From Cunninghamia lanceolata (lineage: Eukaryota > Streptophyta > Pinopsida > Cupressales > Cupressaceae): DNA of 64,000 bases. The notes below the pieces were generated by a model. It saw only the letters and a program-made list of their open reading frames with translations, did no database searches and was not told where the DNA came from. The position numbers and the translations under genes are program-made. This document shows, piece after piece, positions 47,579-59,468 of this stretch (within the stretch, counting starts at the first letter, position 1; each line of letters begins with the position of its first letter). The DNA is taken from the NCBI GenBank assembly GCA_027924645.1, contig BSBN01001149.1:1674001-1738000 (forward strand). Reading direction: 5' to 3'.

Positions 47579-48841
47579 AAAACATGTATCAAACTAAACT
47601 AACATTTTTTGGGTACTGGGTTGAGAATGAGTGGGAGCGGGAGTGGGACTGCTGGTTGTTCCAGCATAGAAACGGATGAAGAGGGAGACACAGATGAGGA
47701 TGAGGATGTGGCCATCGAATGGTGCACTCTTGCTTGCTCCACATTCGGTGCTGAGAATAGGCGAGTCTATGCTAGGGCAAATGTCTTCAGGGTGGAGGTT
47801 GATCAGTTTGGTGGTGGGTGCTCTCCGTCACCGGGACAGTTTATTTGTGGGGCCTTTGTGTTTCGGAGTCTACCTTTAGGAAATTCACGAGCCCCGTGGA
47901 TGTTGTTTTCCCCTTGGGCATTAGTTTTTTATAGAGGCTTCCTATTTTTGTGATACTATTGATTCTTGATTTAAGATGTCAACCAAGGATAGAGAGGGTT
48001 TGGTGTCGGCTATGACTAACAAGGCATTGCATGATGAGGGAGTGACTGCTTCCTCTCTCACCTATGTTTATGAGCAGACTAGCGAAGGTGGTGGGGTTTT
48101 TGGGTTGGGGTTTGTTCCCCAATGCCAAAATATCCAAGATTTGGACATGGCAAGGTTGGTCTCTAACCTCTCTTTGGGTGAGACTATGTATGGGAAGATC
48201 TAGTCCCTTTTTCTACTTTGGTGTAGTCTATCTTCAAGAGGGGGTTTTCCCTATTTCGGTGCAAACCTATAGTGATGTTTTTAGATTATGGGCCAGAAGA
48301 AAATGGAAGCCCTATTATTATATTCTATGTGTGGAGCGTGGTTGCTTCTAATGGTGGGTATGATGGTTATTTGTCCAACCCTGCCAAGGTTTTGATGAAC
48401 ATGTATATTCATGTCCCACCGATTGCTGTAAAGCTATCTAGGTCTCCTTTGGAGGAGCTACCTTTCTACTGGATTATTCTCTGTGTTCCTAATCTGGTTT
48501 TTTCAGATCCTTGGAAAAGGGTGTCCTTGCAAAGGGTTTCAAACCCTGAAGAGTGCATGACTTGGGGTCTCTTGTTCTAACCATAAGAATGTTTTTATGT
48601 GGATGGGGTCATATTTGTAGTTGGGGTTAGTGAGTTTTCTCATTAATTGTTGTTTCTAGTTGTAACACCGTTGTTTCTCTGTGGGTCAGCATCTGGGATG
48701 CTGATGTTTGGTTGTGTGTTGTTGTGGATTTGATGTTGGCATTTCTTTTATTCTTGTTGTTAGATAGTGTTTGGTTGTAAAGGGTTTCAGGTCCCTTCAA
48801 AACTCATTTTACCCCTAATCAAAAACATGTATCAAACTAAA
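47579..48841 (+). mobile_element. LINE-type retrotransposed insertion with 20-bp target-site duplication
   Basis: The same 20 bases (AAAACATGTATCAAACTAAA) occur at 47,579-47,598 and 48,822-48,841. The 1.22 kb between them is less AT-rich and reads in a different style from both flanks. Its right end (GGTTTCAGGTCCCTTCAAAACTCATTTTACCCCTAATC followed by A residues; quoted here in two parts at 48,785-48,804 and 48,805-48,825) resembles the 3' tail of plant L1-type LINEs. A long duplication plus A-rich 3' end is the signature of target-primed reverse transcription. The body is either a 5'-truncated LINE or an RNA moved by LINE enzymes. Confidence 0.82.
47609..48580 (+). pseudogene. broken coding-like body of the LINE-type insertion, unknown protein
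   Basis: Three overlapping plus-strand frames carry protein-like sequence. 47,609-47,953 has Gly/Ser-rich then acidic EEGDTDEDED, 47,976-48,203 starts MSTKDREGLVSAMTNKAL, and 48,272-48,580 follows. Codon composition is richer in G and C than the surroundings. I see no LINE endonuclease, RT or zinc-knuckle motif and do not recognise the protein. If it is a processed host mRNA, the parent gene lies elsewhere; if it is LINE sequence it would be untranslated or ORF1-side sequence. The frame changes mean no single intact product. Confidence 0.4.
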
Positions 48842-51800
48842 ATAAAAGTTTTGAATGTCAACTAAAATAAATTATTATGCTACAAATGAATTCAAAACCA
48901 TTCATTCAAAATTTTCTTTTCTTTTCCCTTTTCAGTTTTTAGCTCTATGGAGGTCAAGTCAACAAGAGTGATGCCCTAATTATATTCAAACTCAATATAC
49001 TCATACTCATAGTGAATTCTTTCAATTTTTATTAAAACCACTTCACCAATTTCCTCAACTTCAACCTTTATATTCTTCCTAATTCATGCAATCATCATTG
49101 GTGGGGTAGAAAAGGGCCTAACATGTTTAGAATTGGAAGTGAAATGGTTTGGTTCACTTCGTTCAAGAGGAAGAGAAGATGTAGGGATGTAGGTTTCATG
49201 TTGAACAAGAGGAATTATATTACTAGGGGTATGCATAACATTAGTGTTTACTTCTTTACTAAAAATTGAAATTGTAATGGTTGGAGGGTCTAAAGAAAGA
49301 TTATCTAACACACAAGATAACATTCAACACATTCACACATAAAATAATATAAATTTATTCAATAGAAATAGATTTTATTGCTTCAAAACAAGTTAAATCA
49401 CACATTTTATGAGCTTCAATACTATTTAGGTATAGTTCTTATAATTACAATATAGATCTTTTAAACATGATCTTTAATTCACAACTATAGCTCTTAGATC
49501 CAACAAGATTACCCCTTCCATTGATTTAGTAACCTCTTATAAATTAGAAGAAATATGTAGTAATGGTGCCAAGAAAAAATGTAGTACATCACCCTAGGCA
49601 CATGAGATAAGGATTAATGACCCCTTATTGAATGGTTTTAACCTGAAATCTACCTTAGAATTGGGTGCATCTCCATGAGACATGTAAGATAGCCACCTTT
49701 GATAGACACAAAGATGTGGATCATAAAACTTGATGTGACTCTTCAAATGAATCTTGTTAAGACCAATAATTAAATAGGTGACCTCTTAATTTGGTGTAAG
49801 ATTCAAATACTTTGGCAAACAGTACAATTAAGGCACCATTTTACAATAAAACATGCTACAACATACAATAAGATATTAAGTATAAATTTAAATATGTAGA
49901 CATGTTTATAATGGTCATAAGTTATGTTCAAACTGGTACATTGATTAGTTACAAATGTAGAAGCACATAGTTAGATCATTGTTGATTGTCCTAAATTCAC
50001 TAGAATGAAACTACTATAAGAAATATTTAATCATGACAACTCTAAATGATAGCAACACATGAAAAACACCTACAAAAACTACAAACATAAAAACACATAT
50101 TTTTGGTTGATGCAAAATGGATTTTAGTCCTGGAATGCTCCTACACTAAAAACCATGGATGCATTAATTCTACCCGTCACATCTTGAGCAACAAGTAGAT
50201 CACATGAGACAATGATTTTTTTATTAGGAGAAACATATGAAGGGATACAAAAAAATTGTTGTTTCTAAATGATCTATTTTTAGAGGCACATAAAATAAGA
50301 ATATTATACACTTGTGCATGTCCTAATATAGTTTTTTGCAAAGATTTATTAAGTGGTGTTGCTAGACATATAATGGAACCTTTAGCTCTTTGTTTAGTCT
50401 GATTGTTGATTGTGGAATTCATTATTTAATATACCTAAACTTTGTCCTTTCAATAGTAGAGAAAGTTATTTTATCATTTCAAAAGTGAATTAGTAAATAC
50501 CTACCACTGATATATTTGTGCACTGTATTGAGTTTAATTTGATTTTATTGGCAGTCACATAGCAATAAGGGAATTGTCACATGAACTTTTGAATGTGATA
50601 AATTGTCTCTAGCTTAATATAATTGTATAAAGGTGATTAATGCATTTTTTTGGAAATTCAACTCATGGCTTTCTTTTGTATAAAATACTTTTGTATTCTT
50701 GATAAGATTAAACATGATCAATGTTCTTTGAGTTTAAATTCTCTCTAAAACTTTGATAAGCTCTATAGTTGAGATTCCATGTTTATAAGTACCAATTGTA
50801 TTATAATGATTATATCTACTAATATTCTTCTTACTATGTAGGGTTTAGTGGCAATGACTTATATTGGTTTGATTATGTTTTAAGGTAAACTATGACAGTT
50901 GTGGTTAACCTCAAGCAAGTGAATCTTTGTTAGGTTAAAGTGACTGTGTTGATTCAATCTTGTGAGTAGTGGAAGAATTAGTAGTAATTCAAACATTACA
51001 ACAAAACCCAAGTGAAAACTAAACCTATTATTATACTTTATGCAATCAAATCATAAAGTTTTAGTCATTACATACTTATATGGGTAGGTTTTGTAAAGAG
51101 GATTACTCTGTGGTCAATGTGGTGAATATGTCACAATATTTATATTAGTTTGATCAAATTTTGAAACTCTTTTAATTTAAACATCATAGGACCTAAGAGT
51201 TATGTGAACATGGGTCATGAAGGTGATAACCATGAAAAAAATTAGGTGTCTTTTTAAGAATGAAGATTTAATCACATAGCCTTGATCACTTGTTTTGTGG
51301 TATAAACTATAATAGAAAACAAAGGTTTAAATCATGTATGCACCAAGCGTGAACATCAGTTTGATGTGTGAATATGAACTGCATTTAATATTTTTCATAG
51401 TCTTGATGTGGGCTAACAAGTAGATTCGTGGAAAGACTTGTAGCAGTGGAGATGAATGATGTTATACAACATGCAATTATTATGATTACTGACTTATTGC
51501 AATTAGGATGTAACCTTGAATGAAGTAAAAATTTGAGGTTAAATGGACATTATATCTTAATCATGAGAAAACTTATATGATGGTTTATTTTTATTCAAAG
51601 TACCCAACTATTAAATGAGATACATAGGGTCATACAATTATCCTTGTTCATAGAATGATAAAAAGGGATATTTAGTTGAATGGGGATGTTATCTCAACCT
51701 CAAATTAAGGTTCTTAAATCCTAAAAGAGTAACATGCCAAAATAATGCATAAGGAGGGCAGATTATCGGCCCCTAATTGAATGGCCATTGATAATGAAGG

Positions 51801-51900
51801 GGTGATCTTGGAACAATAGGGTTCAATCTTATTCATGTAACATGATGTAATTTTGAAAGAACAAAGAGTGTGTGGAAGCTATGACATGTCTTCACACAAA
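48842..51900. other. no gene recognised
   Basis: Only short frames (49,084-49,323 and 50,177-50,422 on the minus strand) without known motifs. The composition is AT-rich and typical of decayed repeats. It leads into the palindrome array at 51,920. Confidence 0.5.
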
Positions 51901-51919
51901 AATGATATTCATAACTAAT

Positions 51920-52272
51920 CAAGTAGCACTTGTGAGGTGAAATGAATATTAGAGTTTGGAAAGGCATAACATATATAATTACAACTCAATCTTCATTCTT
52001 ATCAAGTAACACTTTAAATAGGATAAGGAACTCATGATGATATCAAGTGACACTTGATTCATGCATGTTTGGTTTACCCAGTCAAGTGATACTTGACCGA
52101 TGCAAGGATTTATGGTTGGCCAAGTAACACTTGGCTAAGCATTATTAAAATGGGATTGGTCAAGTGACACTTGGCGTTTGCACGTGTTTGTTAGATCAAG
52201 TGACACTTGATAAACATGCAACTATATTTGTAATAAGTTAGATGACTAGACTTATGGCTCAAGTATATACTG
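51920..52272. repeat. array of seven or eight short palindromes (CAAGT-NNN-ACTTG) at about 39-bp spacing
   Basis: CAAGTNNNACTTG sites start at 51,920, 52,003 (last base changed), 52,044, 52,083, 52,121, 52,161 and 52,197. A weaker related palindrome starts at 52,260. The six from 52,003 to 52,197 are 36-41 bp apart. Only the palindrome is kept; the DNA between sites differs. Flanking bases often extend the pairing: GTCAAGT/ACTTGAC, GCCAAGT/ACTTGGC, ATCAAGT/ACTTGAT. The CAAGTG/CACTTG halves are E-box-type words. No gene is visible next to it. Confidence 0.85.
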
Positions 52273-54248
52273 AGTTTCACAAAGTAAGGTTGGTTCTAAC
52301 ACTCAAAGAAGGTAAGTGCATTACCTCTAAAGAAGTAGGATCTTAAATAGATTTGCTTTGTATGGACATGGGTGTTTACTTTGTGAAGTTCATAGAGGTG
52401 AACTTGATTTGTGTGAAATAGTGTGTGCTTTAACTACAATTCTCGTCCTTTAAAAAATTAAAGGTCTAAAATTTGAGGTTATTGCATAAATTTCAAAGTT
52501 TAAGTTGAACCTAGCTGACTTCTTCCTAGTAGTTGTTGTGAGCAAACTTAGTACATGTTTGTGTGGATTTGGTGTTGTTGTAGTATTTATGGGCATGCCC
52601 TAATACATTTGCACAACAAGAGGAACCATCAAGGAGCATTCATATGAGAGCATCATGATAGTATCATACAGCATCACGATTACAACATTTGTTTACATCA
52701 TCATCCTGACGCAGTCAAAGGAGTCACATTGACGATTTGCTAGCTCAATGTCTTGAAAAGATTGTAGGTATTACTCTTGTACTTTAACTAATAAAAAAAA
52801 AAATTCTCAATAAATTTATAATAAAATCTATCATTACCTTGCCCCGTCACCCTATATATGAAATCATCCACGTGTACTCACCTCATTTGCTAAAAATAAA
52901 AAATGTACCTCCATGCCATGCTTGCCTATTGTCTTTAATCTTGGTTCATCGTCATTAAATTAGTTCGCTTAGGAGCTTGACTAATGGAGAAAAAATCCTT
53001 CCCTAACAATTTCCCAAATGGTGACTCTCAACAACACCCCACTTCAAACACAATTGTAGTAAGCTGAGGTGCATCTACGATAATCATTATTCTTTGCTAG
53101 TTCAATTTTCTGGACCAAGTTCATTTCTTTGGTCTAGGGTCACTTTTGCAAGCACATAGATCAAATCCATAGGCACAAATCTAAATTAGAGCAAAGTATA
53201 GTCAATTTGCAAATTCAGAGGTTGTCTCCTTCACAAGGCTCTATTGTTCTACATATTGGTAAACCTATTCTCGACATCTTCAATAATATAATCCTCTATC
53301 TAGATTCCAACTAAATATCATATTTAATTTATTTAAATTCCATAAATTTAATTCTACATTTATTGTTCCAATCTCAAGTCTTATCCCAAGTCAAATTTAT
53401 TTATCATTGTGATTTAATAAATTTACGTAAGATATTTATAATGTGTTATTTTCCCTTGCACCCTTTAAGCATATCTATATGAATAGTTTCAAAATTGTTC
53501 GTGGCCATACATATTATTTTCACTTACATCCTTGATGCAATAAATCCCAATCCCTATCACATTCTATAAAAAATGGAGGTCCTACACAATTCCATTGAAA
53601 CACCATGCAATCACAAAGTAACATGTCTCACTAGTGGTTCCTCTCCCCTTAATACCTTTCTTGATTCTTCAAATCTAATTTAAGTCATTTTCACTTTTAA
53701 AATGAGTGCTTTTAAAAGCATGAAGTGTCATAGTTCATATGGTAAGCCACTATCCGGGGAAAGTGTTTAAAGTGTTAGAAAAACAAAATGTTTTAAAGAC
53801 GGTGGGGTACATGATTTTGAAATATTTGTAACTTGTGCAAAACAAAACGTGAATAAAAATTCCGCCTAGTGAGACTATAAAACGGAAATATAACGGAAAT
53901 ATGCCTATTACATCAAGTAACAATGATCGCGTCAATCGTGATGGGAGTCTTTATATTCTCTTTATTATTAATAATATATTTTTTTAAATTAAAAAAAAAC
54001 ATGTGTGAAGGTGAGTTGTTTTTATATTAATTGTAATGGATAAATAATTAGAATTTATTGAGAACTACTTTAAAGATATATTCGATTATAGAGCATTTAA
54101 AGTTATATATAGTTATTATATCTCAATTTATTTGGGCATCTTCGTTTATAATATTTGTGTGGTTGTTCTACGATCTTGTACATCATTATTTAGGGATTTG
54201 ACTTGCAACCAAGATAAAGCTTAGGTCATCACCTCTTATCTTGAAAGT
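52273..54248. other. no gene recognised
   Basis: AT-rich sequence with no coding motif. A small direct repeat of AACGGAAATAT occurs near 53,881-53,902. The open frame at 53,750-53,935 has no recognisable feature. Confidence 0.45.
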
Positions 54249-54251
54249 AAG

Positions 54252-55040
54252 CCCCACTATGCTTGTCAACATAACGCTTTTCCATAAATAAGTAAGAAGA
54301 TGAAAGAGCAACGAAATCTACATGTCACATCAAGACATGGCTAGGCCGCACCAGATATATTAGGCTACATACCTTGGCCTTGTCTATATTAGCTTAGATA
54401 CTATCAAAATTCTATCGCATTGTTTTAATTGTCATACTAGATGTAAATTGTTGGTTCTAATTACTTCTCATGATATACTAATATATCAACATCAAGGATC
54501 AAATCAACCCTCAATTGAATATAACTAACGTTTCTTATCTCTCCAACTATTTAGCTCTTAATGTTTTAATTTAGATCCAATTATTTATTATTATTTAATA
54601 AATTTATTAAATTAAAAGCACTACTGTGAGAGATATTAAGTGTTAGCACGCGCCACTATGCTTGTCAACATAACCTTTTTTCATAAATAAGTCAGTAGAT
54701 GAAGGAGCAACATAATCTGTAGGTCACATCAACACAAGGCTAGGCCGCACGAGAGAGATTATGTTACATTCCCTAGCCTTGTCTACATTAGCTCAGATCC
54801 TATCAAACTTTCTCACACATTGTTTTAATTATTATTTCAAATACAAATTATAAATTATCATTAATTTTCATGATGTACCAACAAATCAACATCGAAGATT
54901 AAATCAACACCTCAACTAACTCATCTTATCTCTCCAACTATTCAACTTTTAATATTTTAATTTTAATCTAACTATTTATTATTATTTGATAATTTTAATT
55001 AAATCAAAACCACTTGAGAGATATTAAGGATTAGCCCAAT
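54252..55040. repeat. two-copy tandem repeat, unit 399 bp
   Basis: The stretch beginning CCACTATGCTTGTCAACATA at 54,254 recurs at 54,653 and the two copies stay aligned to the GAGAGATATTAAG near their ends (about 54,628 and 55,017). They share the GGCTAGGCCGCAC word and the CTTATCTCTCCAACTATT word, with many point changes between copies. No open frame of note lies inside. It could be a decayed satellite-like dimer or part of an unknown element. Confidence 0.85.
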
Positions 55041-55770
55041 TTATTTCTTTATAACTATGACCATATGAATTTTATTTATATCAAATCTTTTTATATTATA
55101 CTATGTTAAACGTGACTTGAATAACCACTTTATACTTTACATCTCATGACAATTTACCACTGCGCCACAAATCTAAAGAATTTTATTATTTAAATGTAAA
55201 ATATTTTTATAAAGTATGAAAGATATAATCTACTTTTTCACTTTTGTAATCAAATTTGTGATAATCATTCTATATAAAGAGACAAACCTTATGCCTTTTT
55301 AAATAGTAGAAAGAACTTTTTATTTGTGACTATGAATGAAATTGATGTGGACGGGTATGCTTCCAAAGGAATATATTGCAAGTATGCTGATTTTGTCCCT
55401 ATGTCCAGGTAATAAACTAATAATGGGATGTTAGCATGTGAATAAAGTCCATCATTAGATCCGGATAAAGCATATTACATGATGGCCTATTGGACTTGGA
55501 CTTGCTACAATAGAATAATTATATGTAGTGGGCATAAGGGTTCTCACTATTGTTCATGTTTTTACAAAATATAGGATTGTATTGATGGGATAGTTACACA
55601 AGATTGTCTTTTTTTAGTAATTTTGGATGGATCTTTTTACAGTTTATGATGTCGGGCAGTCTGATTTTGGGTCTACATGTGGCTTATAACATATGAGACT
55701 ACCTCATACTCCTAGTATGTAGGAGGCATCTAATTGTGGTTCTAATATGAGGCATACATACCCTCCCCCC
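55041..55770. other. no gene recognised
   Basis: AT-rich sequence ending in the possible SINE body. No motifs seen. Confidence 0.45.
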
Positions 55771-55835
55771 TACAGGATTTGAACTTGTGACCTCTCTTTC
55801 AAGAGGGCAAGTTTTCACCAACAGGCAATTCTTAT
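55771..55835 (-). mobile_element. tRNA-like head of a possible SINE
   Basis: On the minus strand AGTTCAAATCC (55,775-55,785) matches the RNA polymerase III B box, and TGCCTGTTGG (55,818-55,827) is a weak A-box candidate about 33 bases upstream. Between them CCTCT and AGAGG can pair around a TGAAAG loop, like an anticodon arm. There is no complete acceptor stem, so it is not a working tRNA. A tRNA-derived SINE is the simplest reading. Its 3' end and target duplications are not defined. Confidence 0.4.
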
Positions 55836-56900
55836 TTGCACATACTTCTAACTTAAAGTTGTATTGATTCAAGTGGTCCAACTACCCAAAAACTCCACAT
55901 TCTATGTTGCTATTTGTCATAAGAAAGTTATAAACGGAATTAAGGATAGGGAATTTTAGCAATAGAGATATATAATTTACTTTGCATTAAAATTTGTTTG
56001 TATAGTTTTAAAGATTAGATAATCACTAAGGATTTTTTGAGTGGATAAATGTAGTTATTTAGTTTTTCTTAACATTTTTATCCCTTAGATTTGATTATTT
56101 TCAGCTTCTTCACAAGTGTCCAATTTACTTATATTCGATAGATTTTCCCTGATTCTAAAACAAAATTGCATTGAGTTAATTTTTATTTATTTTAAGATAG
56201 ACAATATCATGTTGTTGTATGAAAAATATTCGTCCCTTATCTCCCTAGTTTGTTAAGATATATTTTTTATTTTCCATACTCACTCTATTTTAACATCTTT
56301 GCTTAAAAGTTATATATTGATAGAAAATTTAGACATTGAATCACCATAAAAGTTATAATTAATAGAAAAATTTAGTCATTAAATTGCAAAAAATGGTATA
56401 AAGACAAAATATTGTCATTCTAAAATTTAATTTCTAATATGAAAAAATTACCTAAGATATTATGTTTCTTTATAGTGGATTCGCCAAGGTCTCTATAGAA
56501 TTTTTAAGAGGTCATTTCTTAAATTATATCTTGATGGCCTCACTATCAATCATTTGCATATACCCCAACAACCAACTCCAGAGATCACATCTTCTTCCCA
56601 ATCCATGAATACTAGATGGAGTTAAGGGCCAAGAGACCATGCATCACTTTTTCCATATCAACACAATACATAATTTAATTAATTAAACAAAAATAAATAA
56701 ATAATTATTGTGTTTAAATTGTAATAGTAAATAAATATATCAATAAATGCGTTCTAAACTAAATACATTTAAATGTACTTAACTTTGAGCTTGATGCAAA
56801 ATATTATGTGATAGATGACACTGTGATTTGACCATGTTTTTAATTCTATCAGATGATACTTGTCAGACTAAAAAAATCACCATGTAATGCTCTAGGTCAT
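55836..56900. other. no gene recognised; AT-rich
   Basis: Poly-A/T-rich sequence with no open frame of note and no repeat I could pair with another part of the window. Confidence 0.45.
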
Positions 56901-57617
56901 TTTTGCAGCTGCATAAATGATTCATGTAGTTGCAAATTTGATTTTTGTCCATGAAAATGAATTACACACTTCTATATGCCTAGAAACTATTTGCCTTGAT
57001 GTCTAGAATGTATGTCTAAAAATGGATGATATTGACGAACACCTTTCAAAGTTTGGTAAGCAAAGATCTTCTCCTTACTTCAAACCCCTAGATCTAAATT
57101 AATGGTTCGACAAGATCAAAGACACACCAAGCAATCATGCAATATGCCTAGCACGTGTGTGTATTCTAATGTCATTTGATTCTATGCTTTGATTATGACA
57201 ATGTAATGTGTAATTGTGTTCCTCTTTATTCCTTGATGAACCACATGAATTAAGGTTTGTCTTTTTATACAACACCCTAGCACAATACTAGAAATTAACA
57301 CATTTCACATTCAAGTCAATAATTAGTGACTAATAGGAAGGGAGTTAGCTTGGGTCTATATTTAAATTTGAATTTGAAAGTTTTGTGGTCACTTATGCAC
57401 TTACCAATTTAACCCAGGTAAAGGATGGATAAATTGAAGATTGAAACCAATCCCTAGAGATGTGTAAAGGTATGATCATGTTAGGTTTAGGTTATTTTCC
57501 AACTTTATGCAAAAACATGTCACTTGTACATGAGTAATTGCATTAGGGACAAACTAGTTAAAATGAACTTCCAAAATAAAGTGGAAAAGTGCAAGGTATG
57601 TAATTTCCACCCTTACA
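56900..57617 (-). mobile_element. 3' LTR of element F (lower boundary approximate)
   Basis: On the minus strand TGTAAGGGTGG starts at 57,617 directly after a purine tract, and a TATAAAAAG box follows near 57,260-57,270. That is the layout of a 3' LTR. The lower end is not fixed because no second copy lies in the window. It closes, on the same strand, the decayed coding-like region at 57.6-61.6 kb. Confidence 0.5.
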
Positions 57618-57636
57618 TTTTTCCCCCACTTTGATT
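57618..57636 (-). other. polypurine tract of element F
   Basis: TCAAAGTGGGGGAAAAA on the minus strand immediately precedes the TGTAAGGG LTR start. Its form is similar to that of element C. Confidence 0.65.
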
Positions 57637-59468
57637 TGCTTGTGAACAACTATGGATATGCATGTAAAAGTAAAACAAATAGTGAGCATGAAAATAATTT
57701 TTTTAGACACTCGTAAAAATGATATAGATATGGGTGGTGATTTCACACATGCTCTTTGTAGTCCATGCTCCATCTAGATAGCTACAAAAGCAAAAGCAAA
57801 AGTTCCAATGACTGGCATCTCACATTCGCTTAAAATGGACACAAACAACAATAACTTGACAATGTCAATGAACTAAAAAGTAAAAGGAAAAGGAAAGAAA
57901 CATTTGTTAGGCATAGTAGGAATTATAAGGAGCACGAATTTGTAATGTGGATTGAAGCTTGTAAAAGAGCATGAAGTTGTGTGGCATGAAGCCATGGTAG
58001 CATGAAACATGTAAAAGAGCATGGAGCTACAATGTGGCATAAAGTCATCACTATAATAATAGTCATAGAAGAGAATTAGCAATATTATATACCCCCTCCA
58101 ATTATTTGCATCACATGATGCAATGAAATGGAGGAGAGGAGGAAAAATATGTGATCATTGAAAACCCAATAAGCATGTAATAAGAATCATAAATAACACT
58201 GTATGACAAAACACGTGATAAGATAATAATATGCGTTCATGAAAGCATGTGTAAGAAGGGAAACAAGGTGCCCCAAAGTTGCCCCCAATGAGTGATATAA
58301 ACAAGTGCTAATAGCCATAAGTTCTAAATAACATCATGTAAGCATATATAAGTGTCATAATATGTAAACATGATACACATAGACATGATAAGAGTGTACA
58401 CATTGTATCATAAATTTTAACTTGATAAACATATGAAAATGTAATCGTAATATAACTGTGTAAGAATAATGATCATTATGACACACAATGTAAGTATGTA
58501 AGCATAAACATAATTTAAATAAGTTAGACATCAAGAGAAAAAGGTTGTAACATCCAAGATAGGTAATAAAGAAGGAGATACCCTCAAGTAGGAAAAAATA
58601 ACACAAGATATTAGCAAACATGAAACAAGACACAAGACGTAATATAGAAGGTGAAATAAGAATGAAAAAATGAGGAGACTCACAACAAACAAGGCTTAAT
58701 AAAAATCCAAAGCAAAAGATTACATAATATAATGGAATATATGATGAAGAAGCACAACAAGTTACATAGTGTAATAAAAAAGGCCAAAGTAAAAACACAA
58801 AGAAAAAGAAATTAGATTTTCATTCAACATGATGAGAGTGGTTGCCAATCACTCCATGCTTTGCATCATCCCAAATTTATAGGGAAAACAAAAGAAGAAA
58901 CACACACACAACAAGTGAAAGAAGTGACAAAGAACCATATGTAATATATGTTCTTAGTCACTCGTGTCAAAATGTACTACTAAAGGTGTATTTGTATCAT
59001 CCACATTCTAACTAAGAACATGAAATCAACACAAAAATAAATAAAACAAAACAAAACACAAGGAGGAGATCTCACCCGATTATGTTGGAATCATCTACAT
59101 CATCAAGGGGATGGAGTCCAATGTAGTTATACTCAACATTTGAATTCCTTTGAATACTAACCCCATGCTTATGTTACTAATCATCTTGAATAGAAGGATA
59201 AGTGTATGGGACCATATGATACTTGATATTGAAAGATTAGTATGATCCCACAAACACCCATGAGAATAAAAGTATAATGCTCCTTGAAAGCACAGATAAA
59301 ATCCATTAATGAATTATAAGAAACATGATTCATATCATATTCATAGAGATTTATAAATTATAGTTTAGTTAGATGTGTGTATTATAAACACATTATCATT
59401 GATATGAGCATAATAGATGTGGAAAAAATTAAAATGTATATATGTACCTCTATGATAACCATTCTTAT
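57637..59468 (-). other. inner 3' region of element F, no recognisable domain
   Basis: The plus strand is rich in A and in CATGA/ACATG words, so minus-strand frames such as 58,355-58,798 are long but dominated by Leu, Phe, Tyr, Cys and His. They look like compositional artefacts rather than a membrane protein: no start context, no repeat of hydrophobic segments separated by charged loops, and no homologue I recognise. Confidence 0.45.

Noticed and set aside
55771..55835. Functional tRNA gene
   Set aside because: Acceptor and D stems do not pair and the anticodon-arm loop has six bases, so at most it is a SINE head.
58355..58798. 147-residue hydrophobic minus-strand frame resembling a membrane protein
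   Set aside because: The plus strand is A-rich with repeated CATGA/ACATA words, which on the other strand gives Leu/Phe/Tyr/Cys/His by composition alone. No start context, no charged loops, no known motif.
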